64,000 bases of DNA from an uncultured Pseudomonadota bacterium. Its GTDB lineage: Bacteria; Pseudomonadota; Gammaproteobacteria; Methylococcales; Methylomonadaceae. Shown piece by piece: positions 16,952 to 25,905 of this stretch (its first letter is position 1; every line of letters begins with the position of its first letter). The notes beneath the pieces are model-generated. The model did no database searches. It was not told where the DNA came from and worked only from the letters and a program-made list of their open reading frames with translations. A program made the translations under genes and the position numbers. The DNA is taken from positions 62,001-126,000 of the forward strand of contig CAIQDI010000018.1 in NCBI GenBank assembly GCA_903870545.1. Direction: 5' to 3'.

Positions 16952-18070
16952 CTATCGCCGTTGCTTTATTTCTTGGCTCAATTGATACGCCGCCATCGCA
17001 TATAACGGGCTGTGATTGTAGCGCGTAATCACATAAAAATTGTGCAGTCCCAACCACAATTCGTCACCGTCCAACTGTTGTAACGCGACTAATTTTACGT
17101 TGAGATTCGCGGGCAAATTTTCGGTCGTACTGACGTTGAGACGGCTTAATTGCGCGAGGCTCAAAGTCGGTTTCAAATCTTTATTCAACGCAGATTTATA
17201 CTGATTTCCAATTGCAGTCGCCCGAACGGCAATACCTTGACCGTTTTGCCAATCGTTTTTCGCAAAATAATTCGCCACGCTGGCAATCGCATCGCGCGGA
17301 TTGTGCCAAATATCGCGGTGTCCATCGTGTTCAAAATCTTTGGCTAACGCGCGAAAACTGCTCGGCATAAATTGCGGATAACCCATTGCACCGGCATAAG
17401 AACCCATTGGTTCACGCGGATTCATGTTTTCTTCGCGGCATAACAATAAAAAACTTTCGAGTTCGCCAGTAAAAAACGAACTTCGCGGCGGATACGCAAA
17501 CGCAAGCGTTGCCAACGCATCGAGAACGCGATGATTGCCCATGTTTTTGCCGTAACCTGTTTCTACGCCGATAATCGCCACGATAATTTCAGGCGCAACG
17601 CCCGTTTGTTGTGACACGCTATCTAACGCGGCGGCATTGTCACGCCAAAATTTCACCCCGCCCTCAATGCGCGTTTCAGTGAGAAAAATTTTACGGTATT
17701 TATGCCACGGCAAACCTTCAGACGGTGATGAAATACTTTTCAAAATACCTTCTTTAATCACCGCTGATTGCAATAATTGCGTTAATTCCAGTTCATTAAA
17801 ATGATGTTTAGTTACCATTTGGCGCACGAAATTTTTCACATTTTGGTTGAATGAAAGCGGCGTAGTCGGCGCAATCGTTTCGGGCAATGTCGGTTTGATA
17901 ATCGGGCGCGGCAGCTCCTCTTGAATCGGCGGCGCGACTGGTTCCATTGTCGGTAACGTCGTGATTTCGCGTTCTAGCGTGGTGCTACAAGAAGTTAAAT
18001 TCAATGCAGCTGTCACTGTCAGCGCGTAATAAAAATGACGGGAAAAAGGCAAATGATTCGAGGTATTCAT
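16952..18070 (-). CDS. mltB: Lytic murein transglycosylase B
   Basis: 372 residues. Start at 18068-18070 because it gives a lipoprotein signal ending in ALNLTSC; 16 codons upstream are in frame but unlikely. After a Pro-rich linker, the SLT-like catalytic domain (about 110-370) has the catalytic Glu in GVETGYGKNMG and the substrate-groove motif YAGAMGYPQFMPSS. MltB cleaves the MurNAc-GlcNAc bond of peptidoglycan from the outer membrane side. Usual neighbours (rlpA, rodA) are absent. Confidence 0.93.
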   Translation of the reverse strand: MNTSNHLPFSRHFYYALTVTAALNLTSCSTTLEREITTLPTMEPVAPPIQEELPRPIIKPTLPETIAPTTPLSFNQNVKNFVRQMVTKHHFNELELTQLLQSAVIKEGILKSISSPSEGLPWHKYRKIFLTETRIEGGVKFWRDNAAALDSVSQQTGVAPEIIVAIIGVETGYGKNMGNHRVLDALATLAFAYPPRSSFFTGELESFLLLCREENMNPREPMGSYAGAMGYPQFMPSSFRALAKDFEHDGHRDIWHNPRDAIASVANYFAKNDWQNGQGIAVRATAIGNQYKSALNKDLKPTLSLAQLSRLNVSTTENLPANLNVKLVALQQLDGDELWLGLHNFYVITRYNHSPLYAMAAYQLSQEIKQRR

Positions 18071-18324
18071 GGCATTATTTTTTGAGAGTTGAAAACGAAT
18101 TGAATGTGAGCATAGCATTTTTTGCTTGGTCTATTTTTGAAAATTTATTTCGGCAAATAACCTATAAACACTGCGGCATATCACACAATTTTTTAGTTTT
18201 TTTAGTACGTTTATTTATTAACCTATTGAAAAACGAGATATTATTATTTGGCATAATGCGTGCGAAAGGACGATAGATATTTCGCAGTTTAATCCATTTA
18301 TTTCGTGCAGAGGTTTTAATAATT

Positions 18325-18543
18325 ATGGCTACACAATCAGTTAATTCAAAACAACATAATAATAACAGCGCATTACTAATCGGCGCGGGGCTTGCAGTCG
18401 CTTCAATGATTATTTTACCGGCATTTGCTATGCGATTAGGATTGGGCGCGAGTTTAACGGGAGCGTTACGCATTGCGTTAATGAAAGCCTCGAGTAAAGC
18501 CGTGCAAAGTGCGCGATTGCCAGACGATAAATTAAATTGCTAA
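18325..18543 (+). CDS. Small single-pass membrane protein of the copper cluster
   Basis: 72 residues with a membrane segment at about 17-40 (SALLIGAGLAVASMIILPAF) and a basic tail. Not recognised. AGAGG lies upstream of the ATG. It leads the plus-strand set that continues with a metal-binding peptide, another single-pass protein, an HMA protein and a P1B ATPase, so it is probably a membrane component of that metal system. Confidence 0.6.
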   Translation: MATQSVNSKQHNNNSALLIGAGLAVASMIILPAFAMRLGLGASLTGALRIALMKASSKAVQSARLPDDKLNC

Positions 18544-18623
18544 TCCAAAAAACGTAGTGATTGTAGCAACAACTCAGTTTTGCTACTATGCAATTGAGTT
18601 AGACATCTATTTTGGTGAGTGTG

Positions 18624-18782
18624 ATGAGCAAAGAAAAAAAAGTCTGCGATTTGTGCGGGCTAACTGTTGAAGTTTCAGGATTTACTTTGAAATTAAAAAC
18701 GGGTGAACAAAAATATTTTTGTTGTGATGGCTGTAAAGGTATTTATCAAATGTTGAATGAAGACCAAATTTTAGTCGAATAA
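18624..18782 (+). CDS. Small Cys-rich metal-binding peptide (P-type ATPase metal-binding domain-like)
   Basis: 52 residues, with two metal-site signatures: CDLCG at 8-12 and YFCCDGCKGIYQ at 31-42. The FCCxGC element matches the metal-binding region found at the N-terminus of CcoI/FixI-type copper ATPases. Here it is a free-standing gene of the copper cluster, a possible shuttle to the ATPase at 19823. GGTGAG precedes the ATG. Its small size makes it easy to miss, but the motif and context are strong. Confidence 0.75.
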   Translation: MSKEKKVCDLCGLTVEVSGFTLKLKTGEQKYFCCDGCKGIYQMLNEDQILVE

Positions 18783-18796
18783 TTCGAGGGGCGATT

Positions 18797-19102
18797 ATGG
18801 GAAGCAAAACCGTAAAACAAGTACATAACGCCGTGCAAAATAATGGCGATTCGATGCCGAAGGAAATTTTTAAAGGCTCTATCGCCTCAGCCGTTGTTTA
18901 TAGTGGGAGTAAAGTTATGAGTATTGCAGTTAAAAATCCAGTCGTGGTATTTGGATTAGGTTTAATCACTGGTTTTTTGATTCACAAATACCGCAAAGAT
19001 ATTATCGCTAGCACCACGAAAGTCGTCGATGCGGGTAAAGATTTCGTGTTGCAACAAAAAGAAAACTTAGAAGATTTAGTCGCTGAAACAAAAGAAAATT
19101 AA
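18797..19102 (+). CDS. Hypothetical single-pass membrane protein
   Basis: 101 residues with one hydrophobic stretch (NPVVVFGLGLITGFLIHKY, about 47-65) and a charged C-terminal helix (KENLEDLVAETKEN). GAGG is upstream of the ATG. Not recognised. It sits between the small Cys-rich peptide and the HMA protein, and a strong terminator follows it. Confidence 0.65.
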   Translation: MGSKTVKQVHNAVQNNGDSMPKEIFKGSIASAVVYSGSKVMSIAVKNPVVVFGLGLITGFLIHKYRKDIIASTTKVVDAGKDFVLQQKENLEDLVAETKEN

Positions 19103-19124
19103 GTTTTTTTACGTCCAACTTACC

Positions 19125-19168
19125 AACGGGTTTTTCTAGCAACATGCGAGAAAAACCCGTTTTGTTTT
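19125..19168 (+). terminator. Strong rho-independent terminator in the copper cluster
   Basis: 13-bp perfect stem AACGGGTTTTTCT/AGAAAAACCCGTT with an 11-base loop, then TTGTTTTT. Located between the small membrane genes and the HMA/ATPase genes, so these are probably separate transcription units or attenuated. Confidence 0.85.
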
Positions 19169-19189
19169 TCTACTGATTGCGTTGAGTTT

Positions 19190-19810
19190 ATGTCCATTCA
19201 AAAACAATGTGTGTTACGTCATCGCGCCGAAGGTCACGTTCGATTTCAATTACCCACGGAATTATGTCAAAAAGTGGTGGCTGAAAATGTCGCCACGAAA
19301 ATCAAAGCGATTGACGGTGTTTATCGCGTCAATTTTTACGCGCGACAAGGTAAAGTGTCGATTCGATTTCAAGAAACGGTGTGTGATTTCACGCAATTAG
19401 TTCAGCAACTATTCGCGCTATTTGCCGAATTAGAAAAGTCAGGCGCGTTAATTATTCCCACTGAAAAAAAGCCCACGGCAATCAGCAAATTCACTGCGAA
19501 AGTCAGCGAAAAAGCCGATAAATTTGCGGTAACACGCTGGTTTAAAACAAAAAAAATTGAAGCCAAAGAAACCTTACACGCCGCGAAAATCATTACCAAA
19601 TTAGCAATAAAAAAACCGAATGCGCTGATTAAAGACCCTGAAAAAGCGGTGATTGATTTTTTGAATGATATTTTGGTGTTGTTTTTAATTCGTCTGCATT
19701 GGGATCACATTACAAAATTGTGGCTGTTGAATCCGTTTAAATTCCGTTATGAATGGCTCGCCACGTTTTATATGTTCTTTTTGTTGATTCGTTCGCGCAA
19801 ACCAAAATAA
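19190..19810 (+). CDS. HMA_2-like protein of the copper cluster
   Basis: 206 residues. Residues about 5-65 (RAEGHVRFQLPTELCQK...IDGVYRVNFYARQGKVSIRF) fit a ferredoxin-like heavy-metal-associated fold without the CxxC pair, as in the HMA_2 (PF19991-type) family. A Lys-rich helical middle and a hydrophobic C-terminal end (FYMFFLLIRS) suggest membrane attachment. It lies 12 bases before the P1B ATPase gene, whose N-terminus holds a similar CxxC-less domain. Likely an accessory to it; exact role unknown. Confidence 0.65.
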   Translation: MSIQKQCVLRHRAEGHVRFQLPTELCQKVVAENVATKIKAIDGVYRVNFYARQGKVSIRFQETVCDFTQLVQQLFALFAELEKSGALIIPTEKKPTAISKFTAKVSEKADKFAVTRWFKTKKIEAKETLHAAKIITKLAIKKPNALIKDPEKAVIDFLNDILVLFLIRLHWDHITKLWLLNPFKFRYEWLATFYMFFLLIRSRKPK

Positions 19811-19822
19811 AGGTAAATTTCT

Positions 19823-22258
19823 GTGACTCAAAAAAACTTCCAAATAGTTCATCAACTCGCGCGACGCATTCGGATTGTGTCGCCGATTCTCAAAAATGAC
19901 CAAGAACGCGCGTATATTTTTGAAATTATTTTAAAAAAACGCCCTGAAATTAAGCGCGTGAAAACGGTCTGGGAAATCGGTTCGGTGGTGATTGAATTTG
20001 ATCCCGCTGGTTTGCCGAAGAAAAATCTGCTGATTTTGCTCGAGGCGGTTTTGGGGAATATCGCGCATAAAAATCCAACCTTGCCGCATCACGAAAAGAA
20101 ACATTTTGACGGCACAATTCAAGACATCGATTTAGCGGTTGAAGGTATGAGTTGCGCGTCGTGCGCGTTGTTAATTGAAATGGTGTTGAAGCGTGACGAA
20201 CGGGTGAAAACCGCGAGCGTGAATTTCGGCACGTCAACGTTGAATGTTCAAGGGCAATTAACGAAAGACGACGTGAATAAATTGATTACGCAAATCGGCT
20301 ATCAAACGTATCCGATGGACACGTTGGCGCAACGTAAAAAACTCATTGAAAAAGAACACAATCGCGTTGCCACGGCGCGAAATCGTTTTGTGTGGTCAGC
20401 GATTTTAAGCACGCCCGTGATTCTTGCGGGAATGGCGATGGTTACGTCGCGCAAATTACATTGGATGCAATTAGCGTTGACCACGCCCGTGGTATTTTGG
20501 GCAGGCTTTCCGTTTTTTGCGAAAGCATGGCGGTTAGCTAGGCAACGCGCAGCAAACATGGATTCCCTCATCGCCTTAGGCGTGGGTTCGGCTTACGGTT
20601 ACAGCTTGCCCGCATTTTTGCGACGTAGCGGACATTTATATTTTGAAGCAGCGGCGGCAATTATCACGTTTGTTTTGCTCGGACGATATTTAGAAGAACG
20701 CGCCAAAGGCAAAGCAGGCGAAGCGATTCGGCAATTAGTGGATTTACAGCCGCAAACCGCCACGCGAATTAACGGCGAAATCGAAGAAATTGTGGACGTT
20801 GACGCGCTCGAAATCGACGACATTATTTTGGTGAGACCTGGTGAAAAAATTCCGACCGACGGCGTGGTCATTCACGGCGTTTCAACGGTTGACGAATCTA
20901 TGGTCACGGGTGAAAGTTTGCCCGTCGTGAAAAATATCGGCAACAAAGTTATCGGTGGTTGCGTGAATGGCAGTGGCGCGTTGCATGTTCAAGTCACGGC
21001 AATCGGCATGGACACCGTGTTGGCGGGAATCGTCCACATGGTTGACCAGGCGCAATCAACGAAATTACCGATTCAAAAACACGTCGATAGAATTTCAGCG
21101 GTTTTCGTGCCGTCGGTGATGGCATTATCGGCATTAACATTGGTCGGCTGGCTCGCGGCGGGCGCGTCGTTTAGTTTTGCATTCGGCAACGCAATTACGG
21201 TTTTATTGATTGCTTGCCCGTGCGCGTTAGGATTGGCAACGCCTGCGGCAATCATGGTTGGCGCAGGTCAAGCCGCCCGCGAAGGTATTTACATTCGCAA
21301 CGGTGAAAGTTTAGAAACCGCCGCGAAACTCAACGTTATCGTGTTCGACAAAACAGGCACGATTACCGAAGGCAAACCGAAAGTCACGGATTTATTGAAA
21401 ATTTCACGCTTGAGCGAAACAAATTTAATCAAATTAGCGGCTTCGGCTGAACACAATTCAGAACATTTTTTAGGCAAAGCGATTGTGCTTTATGCGGCTG
21501 AAAAAAATATCAATTTAGAACCTTGTACGCATTTTCAAAGTGAAACGGGACGTGGCATTAAAGCTGAAATCGATGGCAAAAAAATCTTGCTCGGAAACAA
21601 AGCGTGGTTGATTGAACAAAGCGTTTCGATTGATGGTTTGCAAAATGCGGCGGGTGAATTTGCGTCGCAAGGCAAAACGCCTGTTTTCATGGCGATTAAC
21701 GGCAAAGAAGCGGCAGTTTTTGGCATTGCCGATAAAGCGCGACCCGATGCGGCGGCCGCCATTTTACGTTTGAAAAAACAAGGCATTGAAACGTTAATGG
21801 TCACGGGCGACACCGAAAAAACTGCTCATTATATTGCGGCAAAAGTCGGCATTGAAACCGTAATTGCGAACGCCACACCCGAACAAAAATTAACCGTGAT
21901 TCGAGATTATCAAGCGCAAGGCAAAAAAGTCGGCATGATTGGCGACGGCATTAACGACGCGCCCGCTTTGGCGGCGGCGGATGTGGGTTTTGCGATTGGC
22001 ACGGGAACGGATGTGGCGATTGAATCGGCAGATATGACACTCGTTCAAGGTGATATTTCAAAAGTCACGGCGGGCATTGAACTCAGCAAAAAAACGATTA
22101 CCGTCATCAAACAAAATTTGTTTTGGGCGTTCGGTTACAACGTGATTGCGATTCCGATTGCGGCGGCGGGGCGTTTGAATCCAATGATTGCCTCGGCGGC
22201 AATGGCGTTGAGTTCGGTTTCTGTGATTGTGAATTCACTGCGTTTAAATAAAAACTAA
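19823..22258 (+). CDS. Copper-type P1B ATPase
   Basis: 811 residues from a GTG at 19823, with AAAGG upstream. A CxxC-less HMA_2-like domain (about 1-80) and a canonical HMA domain (GMSCASC, C111 and C114) precede the membrane part. The membrane metal site is CPCALG (465-470), phosphorylation Asp is D509 in DKTGT, the hinge is [10 protein letters not shown], and the last helices carry the [13 protein letters not shown] motif of Cu+ ATPases. The SEHP motif of the ATP-binding domain reads SEHF (H548, F549), losing the conserved Pro. It pumps monovalent copper from the cytoplasm or to a cuproenzyme. A DsbD-like membrane protein and pqqDE follow. Confidence 0.9.
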   Translation: MTQKNFQIVHQLARRIRIVSPILKNDQERAYIFEIILKKRPEIKRVKTVWEIGSVVIEFDPAGLPKKNLLILLEAVLGNIAHKNPTLPHHEKKHFDGTIQDIDLAVEGMSCASCALLIEMVLKRDERVKTASVNFGTSTLNVQGQLTKDDVNKLITQIGYQTYPMDTLAQRKKLIEKEHNRVATARNRFVWSAILSTPVILAGMAMVTSRKLHWMQLALTTPVVFWAGFPFFAKAWRLARQRAANMDSLIALGVGSAYGYSLPAFLRRSGHLYFEAAAAIITFVLLGRYLEERAKGKAGEAIRQLVDLQPQTATRINGEIEEIVDVDALEIDDIILVRPGEKIPTDGVVIHGVSTVDESMVTGESLPVVKNIGNKVIGGCVNGSGALHVQVTAIGMDTVLAGIVHMVDQAQSTKLPIQKHVDRISAVFVPSVMALSALTLVGWLAAGASFSFAFGNAITVLLIACPCALGLATPAAIMVGAGQAAREGIYIRNGESLETAAKLNVIVFDKTGTITEGKPKVTDLLKISRLSETNLIKLAASAEHNSEHFLGKAIVLYAAEKNINLEPCTHFQSETGRGIKAEIDGKKILLGNKAWLIEQSVSIDGLQNAAGEFASQGKTPVFMAINGKEAAVFGIADKARPDAAAAILRLKKQGIETLMVTGDTEKTAHYIAAKVGIETVIANATPEQKLTVIRDYQAQGKKVGMIGDGINDAPALAAADVGFAIGTGTDVAIESADMTLVQGDISKVTAGIELSKKTITVIKQNLFWAFGYNVIAIPIAAAGRLNPMIASAAMALSSVSVIVNSLRLNKN

Positions 22259-22270
22259 AAAGGGATTTTT

Positions 22271-23104
22271 ATGGATCATTCAACGATGGATCACAGCATG
22301 CACGTCATGGCGGCTTCGGGCGGTTTTGATTATGGCTTGGCGTTTATGGCAGGAGTTTTAGGAAGCGGGCATTGTTTGGGAATGTGTGGCGCGTTGGTGT
22401 CAGGTTATTTTATGAATTCGACCGCGACGCGCAGTTATTTACCGTATTTGTTTTATCAATTTGCCCGAATCAGCGTTTATACGATGGTGGGTTTTGCGGC
22501 GGCGGCAATGGGAATGGTGTTAATTTCCAGCGGCATTTTTGGCAAAGTTCAAAGCATTTTGCAAATGTTCATTGGCGCGGTGGTGATTATTTTGGCGTTG
22601 GGAATTTTAGGCTGGATTCCGTTTCAAGGGTCGATTCGTTTGATTCCAATGGCATTTATTCGCAAAGGTTACGCCGCGTCACGCACCAAAGGCGGCATTA
22701 TTGGCGCGTCGTTAGCAGGTTTAATGAATGGTTTAATGCCGTGTCCACTGACATTTGCGATGGCGGTGAAAGCGACTTCTGCGCCGACGATTTTAGACGG
22801 CGGTTTGTTGATGCTCACGTTTGGCGCGGGAACATTGCCCACGATGTTGTTTATTAGCGTGGCGTTTGGCAAAATGAACGCGCATTTTCGCGGTTTGATG
22901 TTGAAATCTGCGGCGTTCATTATGATTGCGATGGGTGCAAATACGATTTATATGGGCTTGTCGTTTTACACGATGGAAACGTTTATGCACCACAATTTCG
23001 TTCACGATGTTAAAAACGAAATTGACGCGGCAATTATGTTTTTGATGCAAATGCTGGAATACTACAAAGGCTTGTTGAATAATTTACAAAACGCAGGCAG
23101 TTAA
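22271..23104 (+). CDS. DsbD_2/TauE-SafE-like membrane protein (putative copper transport)
   Basis: 277 residues with a His/Met-rich N-terminus (MDHSTMDHSMHVMA) and six or more membrane helices. GHCLGMCG near the start and MNGLMPCPLTFAMAVKA in the middle fit the PF13386 family (annotated sulfite exporter TauE/SafE). Members work with copper ATPases in cytochrome oxidase or copper handling. It lies 12 bases after the ATPase gene, supporting a metal role; actual substrate unproven. Confidence 0.8.
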   Translation: MDHSTMDHSMHVMAASGGFDYGLAFMAGVLGSGHCLGMCGALVSGYFMNSTATRSYLPYLFYQFARISVYTMVGFAAAAMGMVLISSGIFGKVQSILQMFIGAVVIILALGILGWIPFQGSIRLIPMAFIRKGYAASRTKGGIIGASLAGLMNGLMPCPLTFAMAVKATSAPTILDGGLLMLTFGAGTLPTMLFISVAFGKMNAHFRGLMLKSAAFIMIAMGANTIYMGLSFYTMETFMHHNFVHDVKNEIDAAIMFLMQMLEYYKGLLNNLQNAGS

Positions 23105-23129
23105 TTTTTTAAACTTACTCTTAACTTTT

Positions 23130-23402
23130 ATGACTTTAAACCCCGAACAATTACTCACTTTTTCGCCGTTGCACCGCTTGCAATGGGAAGAAGTGCAGCA
23201 AAAAACCGTTATTTTATATCCCGAAGGCATGGTCGAATTAAACCAAAGTTCGGCAGAAATTCTGAAACTGTGTGACGGCACGCGCCACCTCGCCCAACTG
23301 GTGCAAGAATTAGAAACCACATTTGAAACGTCAGGTTTAACCGCCGACATTACTGCTTTTTTAGAGGTTGCTTTAGATAATGGCTGGATTACTCAAAACT
23401 AA
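23130..23402 (+). CDS. pqqD: PQQ biosynthesis chaperone PqqD
   Basis: 90 residues. PqqD is the peptide-recognition (RRE) protein that presents the PqqA precursor to Pqq[21 protein letters not shown] is the conserved core segment. The gene overlaps pqqE by 23 bases, as is typical. pqqA, pqqB and pqqC are not next to it, so the pathway must be completed elsewhere. Confidence 0.93.
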   Translation: MTLNPEQLLTFSPLHRLQWEEVQQKTVILYPEGMVELNQSSAEILKLCDGTRHLAQLVQELETTFETSGLTADITAFLEVALDNGWITQN

Positions 23403-24510
23403 TACGCCGCCGCGCTGGTTATTGGCGGAATTAACGTATGCGTGTCCGTTGCAATGCCCGTATTGCTCGAATCCGCTCGATTACACAAAATACAAAAGCG
23501 AACTTAGCACCGACGATTGGAAACGTGTGTTGACCGAGGCGCGAAAAATGGGCGCGGTGCAACTTGGTTTTTCAGGCGGCGAACCGCTCACTCGTCCCGA
23601 TTTGGTCGAATTAGTGCAGCACGCGCGGGACTTGGGTTATTACTCGAATCTGATTACCTCCGGTTATGGGCTGACCGAAGAAAAAATTATGCAACTGAAA
23701 ACCGCTGGACTCGACCACATTCAAGTCAGTATTCAAGCCAGTTCGCAAGAATTAAACGACCACATTGCCGGTACTGCGTCGTTTGAACATAAACAAAACG
23801 TGGCGCGATTGGTGAAAAAACACGGTTATCCGATGGTGCTTTGCGTCGTGATTCACCGTGAAAACATTCATCAAATGCCCGAAATTTTGGCAATGGCGGA
23901 AGCGTTGGGCGCGGATTATTTAGAGTTGGCAAACACGCAATACTACGGCTGGGCGCATTTGAATCGGGATTTGTTGTTGCCGACAAAAGAACAATTTGAA
24001 ACGGCTGAAGCCATTGCTCAAGCGTATAAAGAAAAAGTCGCGGGCAAAATGAAAATTTATTACGTCGTGCCAGATTTTTACGAAAACCGCCCGAAAGCGT
24101 GCATGAACGGTTGGGCGACGACATTTTTAACCATCGCGCCAGACGGCGTAGCGTTGCCGTGTCATTCGGCGCGAGATTTACCGAATTTTGATTGCCCGAA
24201 TGTGAATGATTTCAGCGTTTCAGATATTTGGCACGATTCAAAAGCGTTTAATTTCTTTCGCGGTTTTGAATGGATGCAAGAACCGTGTCGGAGTTGCGAC
24301 GAAAAAGAAAAAGATTTTGGCGGCTGTCGTTGCCAAGCCTATTTGTTGACCGGCGACGCAAGCGCAACCGACCCGGTTTGCAGCAAATCCCCGCAACATT
24401 ATGTTGTCGATGAACTGATTGCCACGGCACGAACTTCAGCGTTATCAAGTAATGAAAAACCGCTCGTTTTTCGGAACAGTAAAAATGCAGGAAGACGTTT
24501 GAGTGATTAA
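23380..24510 (+). CDS. pqqE: PQQ biosynthesis radical SAM enzyme PqqE
   Basis: 376 residues. PqqE forms the carbon-carbon bond between Glu and Tyr of PqqA, the first step of PQQ synthesis. The radical SAM cluster motif is CPLQCPYC (C22, C26, C29). The C-terminal SPASM region keeps its Cys ligands (KACMNGW, LPCHSA, EPCRSC, GGCRCQA, DPVC). The sequence follows the standard PqqE pattern closely (for example [20 protein letters not shown]), which argues against another SPASM enzyme. PQQ is the cofactor of methanol dehydrogenases. Confidence 0.96.
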   Translation: MAGLLKTNTPPRWLLAELTYACPLQCPYCSNPLDYTKYKSELSTDDWKRVLTEARKMGAVQLGFSGGEPLTRPDLVELVQHARDLGYYSNLITSGYGLTEEKIMQLKTAGLDHIQVSIQASSQELNDHIAGTASFEHKQNVARLVKKHGYPMVLCVVIHRENIHQMPEILAMAEALGADYLELANTQYYGWAHLNRDLLLPTKEQFETAEAIAQAYKEKVAGKMKIYYVVPDFYENRPKACMNGWATTFLTIAPDGVALPCHSARDLPNFDCPNVNDFSVSDIWHDSKAFNFFRGFEWMQEPCRSCDEKEKDFGGCRCQAYLLTGDASATDPVCSKSPQHYVVDELIATARTSALSSNEKPLVFRNSKNAGRRLSD

Positions 24511-25870
24511 CCGCCGTTGCTTTATCAGTATTTTCGTCACGATTTTTACACAAGTTGCGATGGCTGATTATTCACTTTACGATGGTGAACGCGGTGCAAT
24601 TTCAGCAGGTTTAGAAGTTCAAACTGCCATGTTCACTGAAGTGAATAATCAATCAGGTAGTTCTGCGAAGGCACATCTCAGCGATTATTTTTGGGAATTG
24701 AGTGCCAAACCGCATTTGGAAGGCGAATTAAATTTATTCAATGAAAATAAACTGTACGGCGGTTTTAGTTACGTTTACACCAGTACATTAGGTCACGATC
24801 CGTCGGGTTATACGCAAAAAGACGTGACGGTTTATCTGCAAGAAACCGATTACACCGCTTTAGGACGTTACGATAATTATCACTACAAAAATAAAACTGA
24901 AGAATTATATTTAGGTTGGAAGTCAGCGAAATTACTGGATACGGAAGAAAAAGTCACGCTAGATTTATCGGGTGGCAAACAAAATTTTAAATTGGGTTCG
25001 GGATTTTTATTGAATTATGGCGCGGATAATGGCGGCAATCGTGGTGCGGGTTGGATAAACTCTCGTACCGCGTTTAACAATACGATGCTGGGACGTTTGA
25101 ATGTTGACGATGTAAAATTTGAAGGATTTTATTTAGAAACGCGCCCGTTAAATCCGGCTGAAAAACGAATTTATCAAGGCGGCAATATTGAATATAATCA
25201 CTCGGAAACGACCAAATTCGCAGTCAGTTATATTAACACCGGTAATAAACGAATGTTGCACGACGAAGGCTCAATCGATTCGCTTGGCAATCAAACGACA
25301 CACAATCACACTTACGACGCGCGATTTGAATTTTCACCACTGGAAAATACCACTATCAATACCGAATACGTTTACCAAATCAATCAAATTGCTACCACGA
25401 TGACGCACGCTTCAGGTGGTTTTGGACAAATTGAATATAAATTCCAGGATGTATTTTGGCAACCGGCACTTTCTTATCGTTGTGCGATTCAAGGTGAAGG
25501 TTTTGACGGAATGTCACCCGGTTTTGGAACGTGGGGAACGTGGTTTCAAGGTGAAATTACCGGCGAGTGGATTTTGGAGAATTCCAACTTAATCACGCAT
25601 CAAGGGAAATTAGTTTTATCGCCATTTGAAAGCCTCGCGTTGAATTTAATTTATTACAATTTTACGTTCGTCAATCCGGCTGCCTTTGCATTGACTTCGC
25701 CCAATTACGGTAATGAAGTGAATGTATTGGCGGATTGGGAATTTAGTGACGCGCTAGAATTTTCAGCAGGTATCGAAGCATTCATTCCGAATGAAGCCGG
25801 CAAACAATACTTAGGCGACGGTAACAAAGTTTGGTTGCAGGGCATTCTCACAGCCTCTTTTACGTTTTAA
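24503..25870 (+). CDS. Outer membrane beta-barrel protein (porin-like)
   Basis: 455 residues from a GTG at 24503 that overlaps the pqqE stop. A signal peptide ([20 protein letters not shown]) is followed by alternating amphipathic strands, and the chain ends in Phe (ILTASFTF), the usual signal for BamA-assisted insertion. Strand pattern and length resemble alginate-export-like or other porin-type channels, but I cannot assign a substrate. Its translational coupling to pqqE suggests a transport role tied to the cofactor or alcohol pathway; this is inference. Confidence 0.75.
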   Translation: MINRRCFISIFVTIFTQVAMADYSLYDGERGAISAGLEVQTAMFTEVNNQSGSSAKAHLSDYFWELSAKPHLEGELNLFNENKLYGGFSYVYTSTLGHDPSGYTQKDVTVYLQETDYTALGRYDNYHYKNKTEELYLGWKSAKLLDTEEKVTLDLSGGKQNFKLGSGFLLNYGADNGGNRGAGWINSRTAFNNTMLGRLNVDDVKFEGFYLETRPLNPAEKRIYQGGNIEYNHSETTKFAVSYINTGNKRMLHDEGSIDSLGNQTTHNHTYDARFEFSPLENTTINTEYVYQINQIATTMTHASGGFGQIEYKFQDVFWQPALSYRCAIQGEGFDGMSPGFGTWGTWFQGEITGEWILENSNLITHQGKLVLSPFESLALNLIYYNFTFVNPAAFALTSPNYGNEVNVLADWEFSDALEFSAGIEAFIPNEAGKQYLGDGNKVWLQGILTASFTF

Positions 25871-25905
25871 TCTTGATTTGTAGAGACACCATTATCGGAA
25901 TTTTC

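Noticed and set aside
18162-18473. Minus-strand frame of 103 codons near the copper cluster
   Set aside because: It overlaps the small membrane gene at 18325 on the other strand, has no ribosome binding site and no recognisable domain.
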